From Spiractinospora alimapuensis (GTDB lineage Bacteria > Actinomycetota > Actinomycetes > Streptosporangiales > Streptosporangiaceae), in contig NZ_CP072467.1 in NCBI RefSeq assembly GCF_018437505.1, positions 4,798,010-4,862,009 of the forward strand: a stretch of DNA of 64,000 nt, read 5' to 3'. The notes under the pieces are model-generated. The model saw only the letters and a list, made by a program, of their open reading frames with translations. It made no database searches and was not told the DNA's origin. Both the position numbers and the translations under genes were made by a program. Below, in pieces: positions 47,984-56,516 of the stretch (its first letter is position 1; each line of letters starts with the position of its first letter).

Positions 47984-49161
47984 GCAGCGCCGCGTATCTC
48001 GACATTCACGCCCTGCAGACTCTCCCGTACTCCAACGTCAATAGAGATGATCTTGGTGCCCCGAAGACACTTGTCCTGGGCGGCAAGGAACGAACCCGTG
48101 TCTCCAGCCAGAGCTGGAAGCGCGTGGTGCGCCACCAGGTGGAGGAACGACTCGCCGATCCCACCTACCGCACGCGTCGCTTGATCGCCGCAGTCGCTGA
48201 ATGTCTGGGAGAGAAGCACGAGTGGTCGGAGGAGCTCGCGCTCCAGGGCGGGGTTGAGGTCGTGCGCGCCATGGGATCGAAGGGGGTGAAGATCGAACCG
48301 CCGAAGAAGAACAGTGACGGCAAGCCCGATCTCACGATCCCGCGCGACACCTCGGTGTTGTTCTTCGTCCCCCCATCGGCGGTGGAGGCACTCGCTCACC
48401 TCGCGTCCGAGCACCCGGACGAGATCACGGCGCAGTTGAACGCCAAGAAGCCCAGCTCCAAGGGTGTACTCCCCACCGCGGAGATCGAGGAAATCCTCGC
48501 AACGCGCAACGCCTCGGTCCGGCTGTTCGGGCGGATGATGGCCGAGCTCCCCTCCAGCCACGTCGACGGCGCGGTGCAGTTCGCGCACGCGTTCACGGTG
48601 CACAGCACCAACATCGACGTCGACTTCTTCACCGCCGTTGACGATCTCCTTGGGGAGGGGGAGACGGGCAGCGGTCACATGAATGAGGGCATGTTCGCCG
48701 CCGGCACGTTCTACCGTTATGCCAACATCAACCTGTCCCAGCTCGCCGCCAACTCCGACGGCGACATCGGCACCGTGAAACAACTCGCTGGTGAGTTTCT
48801 GCGGGCGTTCATCGACACCGTCCCTAGCGGGAAGCAGAACGCCACCGGCGCCACTACCGTCCCCGAACTGGTGCACATTGCGGTGCGCGGCGACCGACCG
48901 GTGTCCTTCGCCGGTGCCTTCGAGCAGACGGTCGAGGGGCACCGGGGCCACATGGCCGATGCCCAAGGGGTGCTCAGCTCCTACGCCGCTGACCTCGCCA
49001 AGGTGTGGTGGCCGGACACCGTCCTGTTCAGCGGACACAGCCGGTTTGGTGAGGCCATGGAGCTCTCCGGGCTGGGCCAGGAAGTCGACGGCTACCCACA
49101 ACTGATCCAGGCGGCGCTCGGCGCGATCACCGACGGTGGACCGCGGGGAGCGTCCCGGTGA
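47980..49161 (+). CDS. cas7e: Cascade backbone subunit Cas7e (Cse4/CasC)
   Basis: 393 residues from ATG 47980 (ATGA overlap with cse2). Signature N-terminus 'LDIHALQTLPYSNVNRDDLG' followed by 'GKERTRVSSQSWKRVVR' identifies Cas7e, six copies of which coat the crRNA spacer. 'GSGHMNEGMFAAGTFYRYANINLSQL' near 228-253 is the typical 'thumb' and core strand region. A longer frame to 47731 is shadow sequence inside cse2. Confidence 0.95.
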   Translation: MSSAAYLDIHALQTLPYSNVNRDDLGAPKTLVLGGKERTRVSSQSWKRVVRHQVEERLADPTYRTRRLIAAVAECLGEKHEWSEELALQGGVEVVRAMGSKGVKIEPPKKNSDGKPDLTIPRDTSVLFFVPPSAVEALAHLASEHPDEITAQLNAKKPSSKGVLPTAEIEEILATRNASVRLFGRMMAELPSSHVDGAVQFAHAFTVHSTNIDVDFFTAVDDLLGEGETGSGHMNEGMFAAGTFYRYANINLSQLAANSDGDIGTVKQLAGEFLRAFIDTVPSGKQNATGATTVPELVHIAVRGDRPVSFAGAFEQTVEGHRGHMADAQGVLSSYAADLAKVWWPDTVLFSGHSRFGEAMELSGLGQEVDGYPQLIQAALGAITDGGPRGASR

Positions 49162-49919
49162 CCGGGCTGCTGCTGCGCCTCGCGGGACCCATGCAGAGCT
49201 GGGGCGAGGACCGCGTCTTCGGCCGGCGAAACACCTTGCGGCACCCTACCCGCTCCGGACTGATCGGTTTGTTCGGAGCGGTGCGGGGGGTCCCTCGGGG
49301 CGGCAGCTTCGCCGAGTACGACGACATCACCGTCACGGTGCGGATCGACCGTGATGGCCTCTACATGTCGGACTATCAGACGGCCGGGGGCGGCCTCCCT
49401 GCGAACAGGACCGCCCCCATGGCTGGCGGCGGGTACCGTGACCGCAGCACCGCAACGATCCAGACCTGGCGTCCCTTCCTCGCGGACGCGGTCTTCACGG
49501 TGGCGGTGACCGGCCCGGAGTCGGTCATCCGGCCCACGGCCGAAGCCCTGGAGGCTCCCTTCTGGCAGCCTTACCTGGGGCGGCGCTCCTATCTGCCGGA
49601 GCAGCCCATGCTGCTGCGCTCCGGTGTCGCCGACCCGGCTGACGCCCTGCGCACCCGCCTCCCTCTTCCGCCTCAGCGCGACCGCACGACAGGCGTCGAA
49701 TTCATCCACGAACACCCCCTCGAGGACGCGTCCCGTCACCACACCCGCACGTCCGTGAAGGATGTTCCGCTCCCCGACCGCATCGGCGACGGAGTGGAAC
49801 GATCCTTCGCGACGCGGGACGTCGTGGTCACCACCGAAGCGCTCCCCGAGGAACTCCACCACGACGAGCACGAGGCGTACCGAAAGGCCTTGCGCGCCTT
49901 CATCCTGGAGGGACGTTAG
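49158..49919 (+). CDS. cas5e: Cascade subunit Cas5e (CasD)
   Basis: 253 residues from GTG 49158, overlapping the cas7e stop by 4 nt. 'LLLRLAGPMQSWGEDRVFGRRNTLRHPTRSGLIGLFGA' (residues about 4-41, quoted in part 'LAGPMQSWGEDRVFGRR') is the canonical Cas5e start, and 'DYQTAGGGLP' follows near 72. Cas5e grips the 5' handle of the crRNA. 'PFWQPYLGRRSYLP' near 134 is also typical of the family. Confidence 0.95.
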   Translation: MTGLLLRLAGPMQSWGEDRVFGRRNTLRHPTRSGLIGLFGAVRGVPRGGSFAEYDDITVTVRIDRDGLYMSDYQTAGGGLPANRTAPMAGGGYRDRSTATIQTWRPFLADAVFTVAVTGPESVIRPTAEALEAPFWQPYLGRRSYLPEQPMLLRSGVADPADALRTRLPLPPQRDRTTGVEFIHEHPLEDASRHHTRTSVKDVPLPDRIGDGVERSFATRDVVVTTEALPEELHHDEHEAYRKALRAFILEGR

Positions 49920-49921
49920 AC

Positions 49922-50605
49922 ATGCGCCTATTGCTCAGCAAGATCTCCATGAGCCCCCACCGCCTAGGAGTCCAGTTCGCCCAGGCCGGCGACCACCACC
50001 GCATGTTGCTGAAAGCCCTGGACACCGCGCTCGGGCCCACCCAGTCGACCACCCCACGCGCGGACGCCGGACTGCTCTTTCGGGAAGAAATCACTCGGCG
50101 TGGGTGGTCGCTGCTGGTCCAGAGCCAGCTGCCCCTCGATGGCGATCAGCTCGGTCCCGGCTACGCGCTGGATGGCACCCGCGACATCTCTCCCATCCTG
50201 AATCACCTGCACGAGGGACGTCGAGTGCGGTACCGGGTCGTCGCCGCGCCCATCCGGCGTCTCGGCAAGACCGACAAGCCCCGTGACCTGATCGGTGCGA
50301 ACGGCGAACGGCTCCCGTCCGGGGAGATCACGATCCCGCTGCGGGGCCGTGCCGCTGAACAGTGGTGGGTCGGCAAGGCCGAGGCCGCAGGACTGATCCC
50401 GGAGAGCGTGTTGTCGCGTCCGGTTGGCAACGCGGTCGACAACCGCCGCAGGAACGGCAGGAAGCCGGTACGCCTGCCCGCCGTGTGTTTCGAGGGCACC
50501 GCTCGGATCCGCGACGGGGCCGCAGTGGGGACGGCCCTCGCCCACGGCATTGGCCGGGGAAAGAACTTCGGACTGGGGCTGCTCAGCCTTACCTCAGGAG
50601 AGTGA
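49922..50605 (+). CDS. cas6e: CRISPR repeat endoribonuclease Cas6e (CasE)
   Basis: 227 residues with two ferredoxin-like folds. The catalytic His is expected in the N-terminal 'QFAQAGDHHRMLLKALD' segment (His near 24-26), and the Gly-rich loop 'ALAHGIGRGKNFGLGLLSL' at the C-terminus binds the repeat stem. Cuts the pre-crRNA 3' of the repeat hairpin, leaving the 8-nt ATGGCCCC-type handle seen in the array at 17708. Two nt separate it from the cas5e stop. Confidence 0.95.
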   Translation: MRLLLSKISMSPHRLGVQFAQAGDHHRMLLKALDTALGPTQSTTPRADAGLLFREEITRRGWSLLVQSQLPLDGDQLGPGYALDGTRDISPILNHLHEGRRVRYRVVAAPIRRLGKTDKPRDLIGANGERLPSGEITIPLRGRAAEQWWVGKAEAAGLIPESVLSRPVGNAVDNRRRNGRKPVRLPAVCFEGTARIRDGAAVGTALAHGIGRGKNFGLGLLSLTSGE

Positions 50606-50609
50606 GCAC

Positions 50610-51623
50610 ATGTCAGGTTTCGACCCCCGAAGGGACCTCAACCGTCCTACGCTCGCGATGCTGCCCCGCGTCTCGGACAACTTGTCCTTCCTGTTCGCCG
50701 ACCGGGTACGCATCACCCAGAACGACACCGGTGTCCATGCGGAGACCACGACCGAGGACGACCGAATCCAACGTGTCGCTCTCCCCACCGCGTCGATCGC
50801 CTGCCTGATGTTGGGGCCTGGCGTTTCGATCACGACCCCCGCGATGGCGACGTTCTTTCGCCACGGAACCACCATCGTCACCACAGGAGCAGGCGGCATC
50901 CTGTACTACGGCGCTCTGCAGTCCCGTGAGAAGTCCACTACGTGGCTACAGAAGCAGGTCAGCGCCAGCAGCGATGAGAAGCGGCGAGAGCGGGTCGCGC
51001 GGGCTATGTACGAGATGCGATTCGGCGACGAGCCCTTTGACGGAGTGTCCATCGCGGAGCTACGCCGGATGGAGGGCCGGCGAATGCAGGCCCTGTACAA
51101 GTCCTACGCCACCAAGTACAAGCTGAAACCGTTCCGCCGCACGTTCAATCCCGAGGAATGGGACACCAGCGATCCGGTGAACCGCGCGTTCTCGTCCGCG
51201 AACTCCGCCCTGTACGGCGTAGTGCATTCCGTCCTCGCCCACCTCGGCCTCTCGCCGGCAGTGAGCTTTGTTCACCAGGGGAAACAACACTCGTTCGTCT
51301 ACGACATCGCGGACCTCTACAAACATGAGACCACGATCCCCCTCGCATTCTCCCTGCACTCCTCGTCCGAGCCCGATCGTGACGCCCGCCGGAGTCTGCG
51401 TTCCCAGTACCGCCTCTACCGGATGATCCCGCGCATCATCCAAGACACGCAGCTTCTGCTCTCCCTCGATGATCCCGATTTCGAGGACCGGTTCGAGGAG
51501 GAGGTCCCGAAGAACTGGCGCGTCACCGACCTGTGGGATCCCGAGACAGGATCGGTGGCCGGCGGGGTGAACTACGGTCGCGAACCGTTCCCCGACGATC
51601 CTGACTCACTCGAGAGGGACTGA
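50610..51623 (+). CDS. cas1e: CRISPR integrase Cas1e
   Basis: 337 residues from ATG 50610 with CAGGAGAG before it. The metal-binding residues are in place: Glu in 'LRRMEGRRMQALYKSYA' near 158, His in 'FVHQGKQHSFVYDIADLYK' near 225 and Asp residues in the 'YDIAD' of the same segment. Asymmetric Cas1 dimers with Cas2 insert new spacers at the leader end. The TGA overlaps the cas2e ATG by one base. Confidence 0.96.
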   Translation: MSGFDPRRDLNRPTLAMLPRVSDNLSFLFADRVRITQNDTGVHAETTTEDDRIQRVALPTASIACLMLGPGVSITTPAMATFFRHGTTIVTTGAGGILYYGALQSREKSTTWLQKQVSASSDEKRRERVARAMYEMRFGDEPFDGVSIAELRRMEGRRMQALYKSYATKYKLKPFRRTFNPEEWDTSDPVNRAFSSANSALYGVVHSVLAHLGLSPAVSFVHQGKQHSFVYDIADLYKHETTIPLAFSLHSSSEPDRDARRSLRSQYRLYRMIPRIIQDTQLLLSLDDPDFEDRFEEEVPKNWRVTDLWDPETGSVAGGVNYGREPFPDDPDSLERD

Positions 51624-51952
51624 TGGGCGCAATGGTGGTGATCACAACGACCGCGGTCCCTGACAGCCTGCGGGGTGCCCTGTCCCGATGGATGGTAGAA
51701 CCCGCCCCCGGCGTGTTCGTCGGCACCATGAGCACGCGGGTCCGGGAAGAACTATGGGCCCGGGTCGAGGAGTCCATCGAAGACGGGGCGGCGACGTGCA
51801 TGCATCCGGCAGACAACGAACAAGGATTCGACCTGCTCACCGCAGGTCAACGCCGTCGTGAGGTTGCCGATTGGGACGGCATCCAACTGATCCGTTTCAA
51901 TCCGCTCGATTCACCAGGACCCGAGGACCCGAAGGATCTCCAGGGCGGTTGA
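51623..51952 (+). CDS. cas2e: CRISPR adaptation protein Cas2e
   Basis: 109 residues. 'MVVITTTAVPDSLRGALSRW', 'GVFVGTMSTRVREELWARVEE' and 'DNEQGFDLLTAGQRRREVADWDG' are the E-type Cas2 pattern (ferredoxin-like fold, E. coli YgbF-like). It bridges two Cas1 dimers. It is the last gene of the operon and, unlike most type I-E loci, is not followed by a CRISPR array but by a terminator hairpin. Confidence 0.95.
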   Translation: MGAMVVITTTAVPDSLRGALSRWMVEPAPGVFVGTMSTRVREELWARVEESIEDGAATCMHPADNEQGFDLLTAGQRRREVADWDGIQLIRFNPLDSPGPEDPKDLQGG

Positions 51953-51954
51953 CC

Positions 51955-52010
51955 GCCTCCGCCCCAGCCCTCGGCCGTTCGCCTAGCTAGGTGGCGGCTG
52001 GGGCGGAGGC
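51955..52010. terminator. Bidirectional terminator at the end of the cas operon
   Basis: GCCTCCGCCCCAGCC (51955-51969) pairs with GGCTGGGGCGGAGGC (51996-52010), 15 bp. The right arm overlaps the 3' coding end of the convergent proline-rich protein. The loop contains a second small palindrome CCTAGCTAGG (51982-51991). Confidence 0.75.
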
Positions 52011-52342
52011 TGCGCCGGCCCCGGCGGCTGTTGTGTGGGGGGTTGGGCGTAGGTCGGGTGAGTTGGTCCGTTGGGGGGTGGGGTGTGGCCGTGTGGGGGG
52101 TGCCACGGGGTGGGGTGTGGCTTCGGGGGTGCGGCGAGGCCGCGGATGAGGAGTACGACGCCGACGCCGCTCAGCAGGAGTCCGATGAGGCCGGTGGGGA
52201 GTGCGACGATCAGCCCGAAGCCGATGAACGTGGGCATCAGGACCGCCAGGATCAGTGCCACCAGCCCGACGAGCCCGAGCATGATGCCCGAGATCAGGAG
52301 TACGGTGTTGACCTGTCGCCGCGGTCCGGTGGGGTGGGCCAT
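51983..52342 (-). CDS. Two-helix membrane protein with proline-rich tail
   Basis: 119 residues: a short basic N-terminus, two hydrophobic helices (about 13-36 and 40-67), and a C-terminal tail of 45 residues almost wholly Pro, His, Thr and Gln (PPPNGPTHPTYAQPPTQQPP). Such tails are frequent in small actinobacterial membrane proteins and probably mediate wall or protein contact. No family. Convergent with cas2e. Confidence 0.65.
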   Translation of the reverse strand: MAHPTGPRRQVNTVLLISGIMLGLVGLVALILAVLMPTFIGFGLIVALPTGLIGLLLSGVGVVLLIRGLAAPPKPHPTPWHPPHGHTPPPNGPTHPTYAQPPTQQPPGPAQPPPQPPPS

Positions 52343-52444
52343 CCGCGTCCTCCGCTCGCTGTGCGTACCCCGTCAGGATGCCAGCGGCAACGGCGACGGA
52401 CAAATGGGTCCGGCGACGGAGAGCCATTAGTGAGAGGGGGCGGC

Positions 52445-52906
52445 GTGGCTGACGCCGACGGCATCGGTGTCGACGAGGGAACGCGGACGATGCTCCTGTT
52501 GATGCCCCGACTGGTGGGACGGGCGAAGCGAACGCCACCGCCGGAACCGCTGCGTTCGTTCGACCTCGCCCCCCGCCACCTGTCCGTGCTCGCCTACCTG
52601 CTCTTCGACGGTCCCCTCACCGTCAACACCTTGGCCGCGCGCCTGGAGGTGGCACCCACGACGGTGAGTCTGATGGTGGGGGACCTCAGCCGGAAGGGCG
52701 TGCTGGAACGCCGGGAGGACGACGCCGACCGACGCCGCACCATCGTGCACATCGCCGACGCGCATCGCCCCGCGGTCGAGGAGTGGCTTTCGGCGAGTGC
52801 CCGCGCCTGGCGTGAGGTGCTCGCCCCTCTCACCCCAGGGCAGCGTCGGCTGGTCGTCGACACCCTGCGTGCTTACGAGGAAGCGCTCACCGACGCCGAC
52901 GACTGA
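52445..52906 (+). CDS. MarR-family transcriptional regulator
   Basis: 153 residues from GTG 52445 with GAGAGGGGG upstream. Winged helix 'LTVNTLAARLEVAPTTVSLMVGDLSRKGVLERREDDADRRRTIVHI' spans about 57-102 (recognition helix 'VAPTTVSLMVGDLSRKG'). Divergent from the small membrane protein by 102 nt and convergent with the CPBP protease gene, whose 3' end overlaps it by 34 nt. Target unknown. Confidence 0.88.
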   Translation: MADADGIGVDEGTRTMLLLMPRLVGRAKRTPPPEPLRSFDLAPRHLSVLAYLLFDGPLTVNTLAARLEVAPTTVSLMVGDLSRKGVLERREDDADRRRTIVHIADAHRPAVEEWLSASARAWREVLAPLTPGQRRLVVDTLRAYEEALTDADD

Positions 52907-53916
52907 GTCTCGCGCAGCCCGTTTGCGCCCCCGCGCCGCAGCCAGAACCACGCTCCCGCGATCAGCACGAGCATCGCCCCTGTGGCCGGCAACCCCTCGA
53001 ACAGGCCGGCGAAACCAGCGCCTCCCGCGTAGTGCGAGGGCTCCGCGATCACGAGCACGACAAGCCCCATGGCCTCGCTCTGTCCCAGCCACTGGCCTAC
53101 TCCGTCGGGCACGGTGATCGTGAACAGGAACCAGGGAAGGATCAGCACCGCCGCGTGGAACGCGGTCGCCGCCCACAGGTTTCCGCTGCTCAGCGTGATG
53201 AGCGCCGCGAACACCGACCACAGGAAGATGTTCAGCATCAACACCCAGTGCGGTTCGTGCAGCGTGGATCCCGGGAGCAGGATGGCCAGGTTGAAGAAGT
53301 GGAACGCGGAGAAGCAGACCGACGAGACCAGGACCCCCGCCAGCACTCCCCAGCGGGCGCCGACCGCCTGCAGCATCCACCCTCGGAAGAGCTGCTCTTC
53401 GATCCCGATCATCACGACGCGCATGAGAAGCATCAGCGTGCCTCCGATGAACATGCCGGCCGCGCCGTCCGGACCGAAGTCGCCGACCCGGTCCACCGAG
53501 GCGATGCCCGACGCCAACGCGATCCCGTACCAGCCGACGATGAAGGCGACACCCCACACCGTGCCCCAGCCGAGCCCTCTGAGCGTCATCCAGCCGAAGC
53601 CGAGCCCGGTCGACCGGAAGAACGTGCGCCGTTCGTACCACCGCAGCCACACGAACAGCACGACGTAGGGGAATACGTAGCCCAGCGGAATGGCGACGAG
53701 CTCCAGCAGGAACAGGGAGTCCGGATCCTCGACCCCCGCCGACAGGCGGTCCATGAGTGGGCCGACCATCAGCATCGACGGCAGGAGGCCCAGCATGTAG
53801 AAGATCTGGGTCAGTGGGATCGTGGCCAGTGGATGGGTGGCGCGCACGCCGGATGAGCCGGCACGGATGAACTCGTCGCCGATCGTGCGGCGTGCGGGCG
53901 GAGGGTGGGAAACCAT
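52873..53916 (-). CDS. CPBP-family intramembrane metalloprotease (Rce1/CAAX-like)
   Basis: 347 residues with eight or more membrane helices. Motif 1 'GIEEQLFRGWML' (EExxxR, near 172), motif 2 'SAFHFFNL' (FxxxH type, near 210) and motif 3 'ATAFHAAVL' (HxxxN/B type, near 252) are those of the ABI/CPBP proteases. These membrane enzymes include CAAX prenyl proteases and bacteriocin-immunity proteins; substrate here unknown. ATG 53916 is chosen over a start at 53952. The last 34 nt overlap the end of marR on the other strand. Confidence 0.88.
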   Translation of the reverse strand: MVSHPPPARRTIGDEFIRAGSSGVRATHPLATIPLTQIFYMLGLLPSMLMVGPLMDRLSAGVEDPDSLFLLELVAIPLGYVFPYVVLFVWLRWYERRTFFRSTGLGFGWMTLRGLGWGTVWGVAFIVGWYGIALASGIASVDRVGDFGPDGAAGMFIGGTLMLLMRVVMIGIEEQLFRGWMLQAVGARWGVLAGVLVSSVCFSAFHFFNLAILLPGSTLHEPHWVLMLNIFLWSVFAALITLSSGNLWAATAFHAAVLILPWFLFTITVPDGVGQWLGQSEAMGLVVLVIAEPSHYAGGAGFAGLFEGLPATGAMLVLIAGAWFWLRRGGANGLRETQSSASVSASS

Positions 53917-53982
53917 GCCGGAACGGTAGGCGCGCCATGACTCCGGGCACATCGCGCCAGAGAACGACTCGGGTCACGCCGT

Positions 53983-54017
53983 GGGTCATGTCGGAGTACG
54001 TGACTAGGACATGACCC
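53983..54017. promoter_or_regulatory. Inverted repeat upstream of the two-component genes
   Basis: GGGTCATGTC (53983-53992) and GACATGACCC (54008-54017) are perfect inverted repeats with a 15-nt spacer (25 bp centre to centre), 44 nt before the kinase start. A suitable site for autoregulation by the NarL-type response regulator, or for control of the divergent protease gene. Confidence 0.5.
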
Positions 54018-54060
54018 CCGTGGGGATGTGTCCCCGTGACGCCGGTGCTAGCTTCGGCGC

Positions 54061-55365
54061 ATGAGCGCGGGAGACGACGGGGGAGCGCGGGGCCTGGACC
54101 AGTGGGTCACGCTGAGCGGCGATGGAGGCCGCCCACCGGTGCTGGTGCCGATGTTCTGGGGCACCTTCGTCGCCCACGCGGTGTTCGGTCTCTACACCGT
54201 GGTCGCCGAGCCGGAATCCCGGTTAGCGGGGGTGGACGCTTCCGGACCGCTCGAGCTCATGGAGGCCGGACATCTGCTCGCCTTCATCCTGACCGGGGTG
54301 TTGTGGCCGTTCCTCAACTGGTCGGTGCGTCCGGTGGGACGACGCCCGGTCGTTCTCAGCCTGGCCTTCTTCGCCAGCGCGTTCCTGATGGTGCTGACGT
54401 CAGGTGGGACCACGGTGTTCATCCTGGCCTGCCTGGGCTTGGCCAACGTCACCCTCGTGCTGGGCCCACGGGTAGCGGTCGCCTGCGCGGTGCTGTTCTG
54501 CCCCGCCCCCATCGTGTTGTTCGTCGCGCGGGGAGACTGGATGAAGGGGGTCCTGGAGGCGTCCCTCTTCCTCTGTCTGAACGTGGCGGTGATCCTGGTG
54601 TTTCGGGGACTCATCGCCGCACGGGAACGTGCCCGGCACACGCGTCACCTGCTCGTCGACCTCGAGGAGGCACACGCGGAGCTTCGTCGTTACGCCGAAC
54701 GCACCCGGGAACTCAGCGTCGCCGAGGAACGGGCCCGGATGGCGCGGGAGATGCACGACTCCGTCGGGCACTACCTGACGGTCATCAACATGGGTCTCGC
54801 GAACGCGGAACGATTCCGCCGTGCCCGTCCCGACCAGGCGTGGGAGGAGGTGGCCGATGCCAAGCGCCTCACCCAGGAGGCCCTCGCCGACACCCGACGG
54901 TGGGTGCGCGCCCTACGCCCCTTGAGTCTGGAGGGGCGCGCCGGCCCGGAGGCGATGCAGGCCCTGGCCTCCGCCTTCTCCGGCAGTGGGATGGACGTCG
55001 CGTTCTCCACCTCGGGGGAGTGGCCGGGCCTGGGAGAGGAAGCCGAGCTGGTGTGCTACCGAGTCGTGCAGGAAGGACTGACCAACGCCGCGCGCCACTC
55101 CGCGGCATCGCGGGTTTCCGTCAGCGTGGAGTGCGTGCCGGACCGGGTCACCGTCACCATCGCCGACGACGGCCGCGGGGCGCCGGAGGAGGCCACGGAG
55201 GAGGGGTGGGGAATCAGCGCGTTGGGCGAGCGTCTCGCCGCGGTGGGCGGCGCCCTGACCACTGGGAACCGGGACGAAGGTGGTTTCTTCCTCCGGGCGG
55301 AGCTTCCCACCCCGCACGACACCGCACACCCCGCCCCGCTGATCACCAGTCCGGCGCGAGCATGA
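54061..55365 (+). CDS. NarL-type sensor histidine kinase
   Basis: 434 residues. Five to six membrane helices fill residues 30-185. A short coiled segment leads to the HisKA_3 domain with phospho-acceptor His232 in 'AREMHDSVGHYLTV'. The ATPase has N-box 'EGLTNAARHS' near 337, G1 'ADDGRGAPEE' near 364 and G2 'GWGISALGERLAAVGG' near 378. No extracellular sensor domain, so the signal is probably read in the membrane. Its stop overlaps the start of the response regulator (ATGA at 55362-55365). Confidence 0.93.
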   Translation: MSAGDDGGARGLDQWVTLSGDGGRPPVLVPMFWGTFVAHAVFGLYTVVAEPESRLAGVDASGPLELMEAGHLLAFILTGVLWPFLNWSVRPVGRRPVVLSLAFFASAFLMVLTSGGTTVFILACLGLANVTLVLGPRVAVACAVLFCPAPIVLFVARGDWMKGVLEASLFLCLNVAVILVFRGLIAARERARHTRHLLVDLEEAHAELRRYAERTRELSVAEERARMAREMHDSVGHYLTVINMGLANAERFRRARPDQAWEEVADAKRLTQEALADTRRWVRALRPLSLEGRAGPEAMQALASAFSGSGMDVAFSTSGEWPGLGEEAELVCYRVVQEGLTNAARHSAASRVSVSVECVPDRVTVTIADDGRGAPEEATEEGWGISALGERLAAVGGALTTGNRDEGGFFLRAELPTPHDTAHPAPLITSPARA

Positions 55366-56045
55366 CATCCGAGCCAGCGGTACGGGTCCGGGTGCTCATC
55401 GTCGACGACCAGGTGCTGATGCGCCAGGGGCTGCGCAAACTCCTCGAGCTCGAGGACAGCGTGGAGGTCACCGCCGACGCCGCCGGCGGAGCCGCCGCAC
55501 TCGCACATCTCGCCACCGCCGAGCCGCCGCCCGACGTCGCCCTGGTCGACGCACACATGCCCGGCATGGACGGCATCGCGCTCATAGCCCGCCTGACCGT
55601 CGAGCACCCCTCCGTCGCGGCCGTCATCCTGACCACATTCGACGAGGACGACTACATCTTCGGCGGCCTGCGGGCCGGGGCCAAGGGCTACCTCCTCAAG
55701 GACACCGATCCCGACGAGCTGGTCTCCTCCCTGCACCGCGCGGCCCGGGGAGAAATGGTGCTGGGCAGCGCCGCCGCGTCGCGCCTGGTGGAAGCGCTCC
55801 AAGGAGCGGCGACACCACGAGCGGCCGAGCCCGAAGCCACCTCGCCGCTCTCCGAACGTGAGACGGAGGTCGCCCACCTCGTGGGGGAGGGCGCGACGAA
55901 CCGGCAGATCGCGCGTCGCCTCTTCATCACCGAGGGGACGACGAAGAACCACATATCCAGCATCCTCCGCAAACTGGAACTGCACGACCGAACACAGCTG
56001 GCGGTGTGGGTGCGACGGTCGGGCCCGACCGACCCCACCGGTTGA
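55362..56045 (+). CDS. NarL/LuxR-family response regulator
   Basis: 227 residues. Receiver: acidic pair 'VDD' at 14-16, phospho-acceptor Asp63 in 'VALVDAHMPGMDG', Thr in 'ILTTFDEDDY', Lys in 'GYLLKDTDPDEL'. DNA-binding: LuxR-type helix-turn-helix at about 160-220 ('LSERETEVAHLVGEGATNRQ', 'EGTTKNHISSILRKLEL'). Co-translated with the kinase. The inverted repeat upstream of the kinase gene is a plausible site. Confidence 0.95.
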   Translation: MTSEPAVRVRVLIVDDQVLMRQGLRKLLELEDSVEVTADAAGGAAALAHLATAEPPPDVALVDAHMPGMDGIALIARLTVEHPSVAAVILTTFDEDDYIFGGLRAGAKGYLLKDTDPDELVSSLHRAARGEMVLGSAAASRLVEALQGAATPRAAEPEATSPLSERETEVAHLVGEGATNRQIARRLFITEGTTKNHISSILRKLELHDRTQLAVWVRRSGPTDPTG

Positions 56046-56088
56046 GGGGAGAGGGAGCGGTGGGAAGAAGGCCGCGCCCTTCGGGAGC

Positions 56089-56113
56089 TCACGCCGTCGA
56101 GGCCGCGGCGTGA
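56089..56113. terminator. Hairpin between convergent genes
   Basis: TCACGCCG (56089-56096) pairs with CGGCGTGA (56106-56113). It lies between the response regulator (ends 56045) and the SnoaL-like gene (ends 56120). Confidence 0.55.
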
Positions 56114-56119
56114 CCCCGG

Positions 56120-56464
56120 CTACCGGTACTCGTTCTCCTTCAGTTCCACCACGAAGGCACGCCGTTCCTTGATCTTGGCGTCCTCCATGACGAACACCTC
56201 ACCCATGGCCATACGCATCACCGTGCCGTCGGCCCGGCGAACCTCACCGGTGAGCTCCGCCATGACCACGTCGTCCTCCTCGACCAGTCGCACGATGGTG
56301 AGTGTGGGGCTGCCGGTGAAGTCGGGGTTCTCTATCTCCCGGTCGTAGGCCTCCTTGCCGCTGATCCGGAACATCCCGAAGACGGTCCACTGGATGTCGT
56401 CGGTCAGACAGTCAAGGATCTGCTGGTGGTCGGACCTGGTGAAACCGTCGATGTATCGCCGCAC
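56120..56464 (-). CDS. SnoaL/NTF2-like protein with an unusual start
   Basis: 114 residues from GTG 56464. The sequence 'VRRYIDGFTRSDHQQILDCL' and 'DIQWTVFGMFRISGKEAYDREI' match the SnoaL-like (NTF2 fold) family, which normally begins with an extra N-terminal stretch of the form MSANKETVRRY. That stretch is present in frame upstream (SANKETV), but the codon where ATG is expected (56485-56483) reads ATA, with GGGGGAG before it. GTG 56464 has GGAG only 3 nt away. Either ATA is used, or the protein starts short at GTG, or the gene is damaged. Confidence 0.7.
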   Translation of the reverse strand: MRRYIDGFTRSDHQQILDCLTDDIQWTVFGMFRISGKEAYDREIENPDFTGSPTLTIVRLVEEDDVVMAELTGEVRRADGTVMRMAMGEVFVMEDAKIKERRAFVVELKENEYR

Positions 56465-56516
56465 GGTCTCCTTGTTCGCGGATATGCTCCCCCCCGTTCG
56501 CCGAGCCGTCCCAAGG

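Noticed and set aside
51953-52445. Possible CRISPR array downstream of cas2e
   Set aside because: Only a single hairpin and a proline-rich coding region are present; no repeats.
54036-56045. 669-codon ORF reading into the response regulator
   Set aside because: The first 440 codons are an off-frame shadow of the histidine kinase; the regulator starts at 55362.
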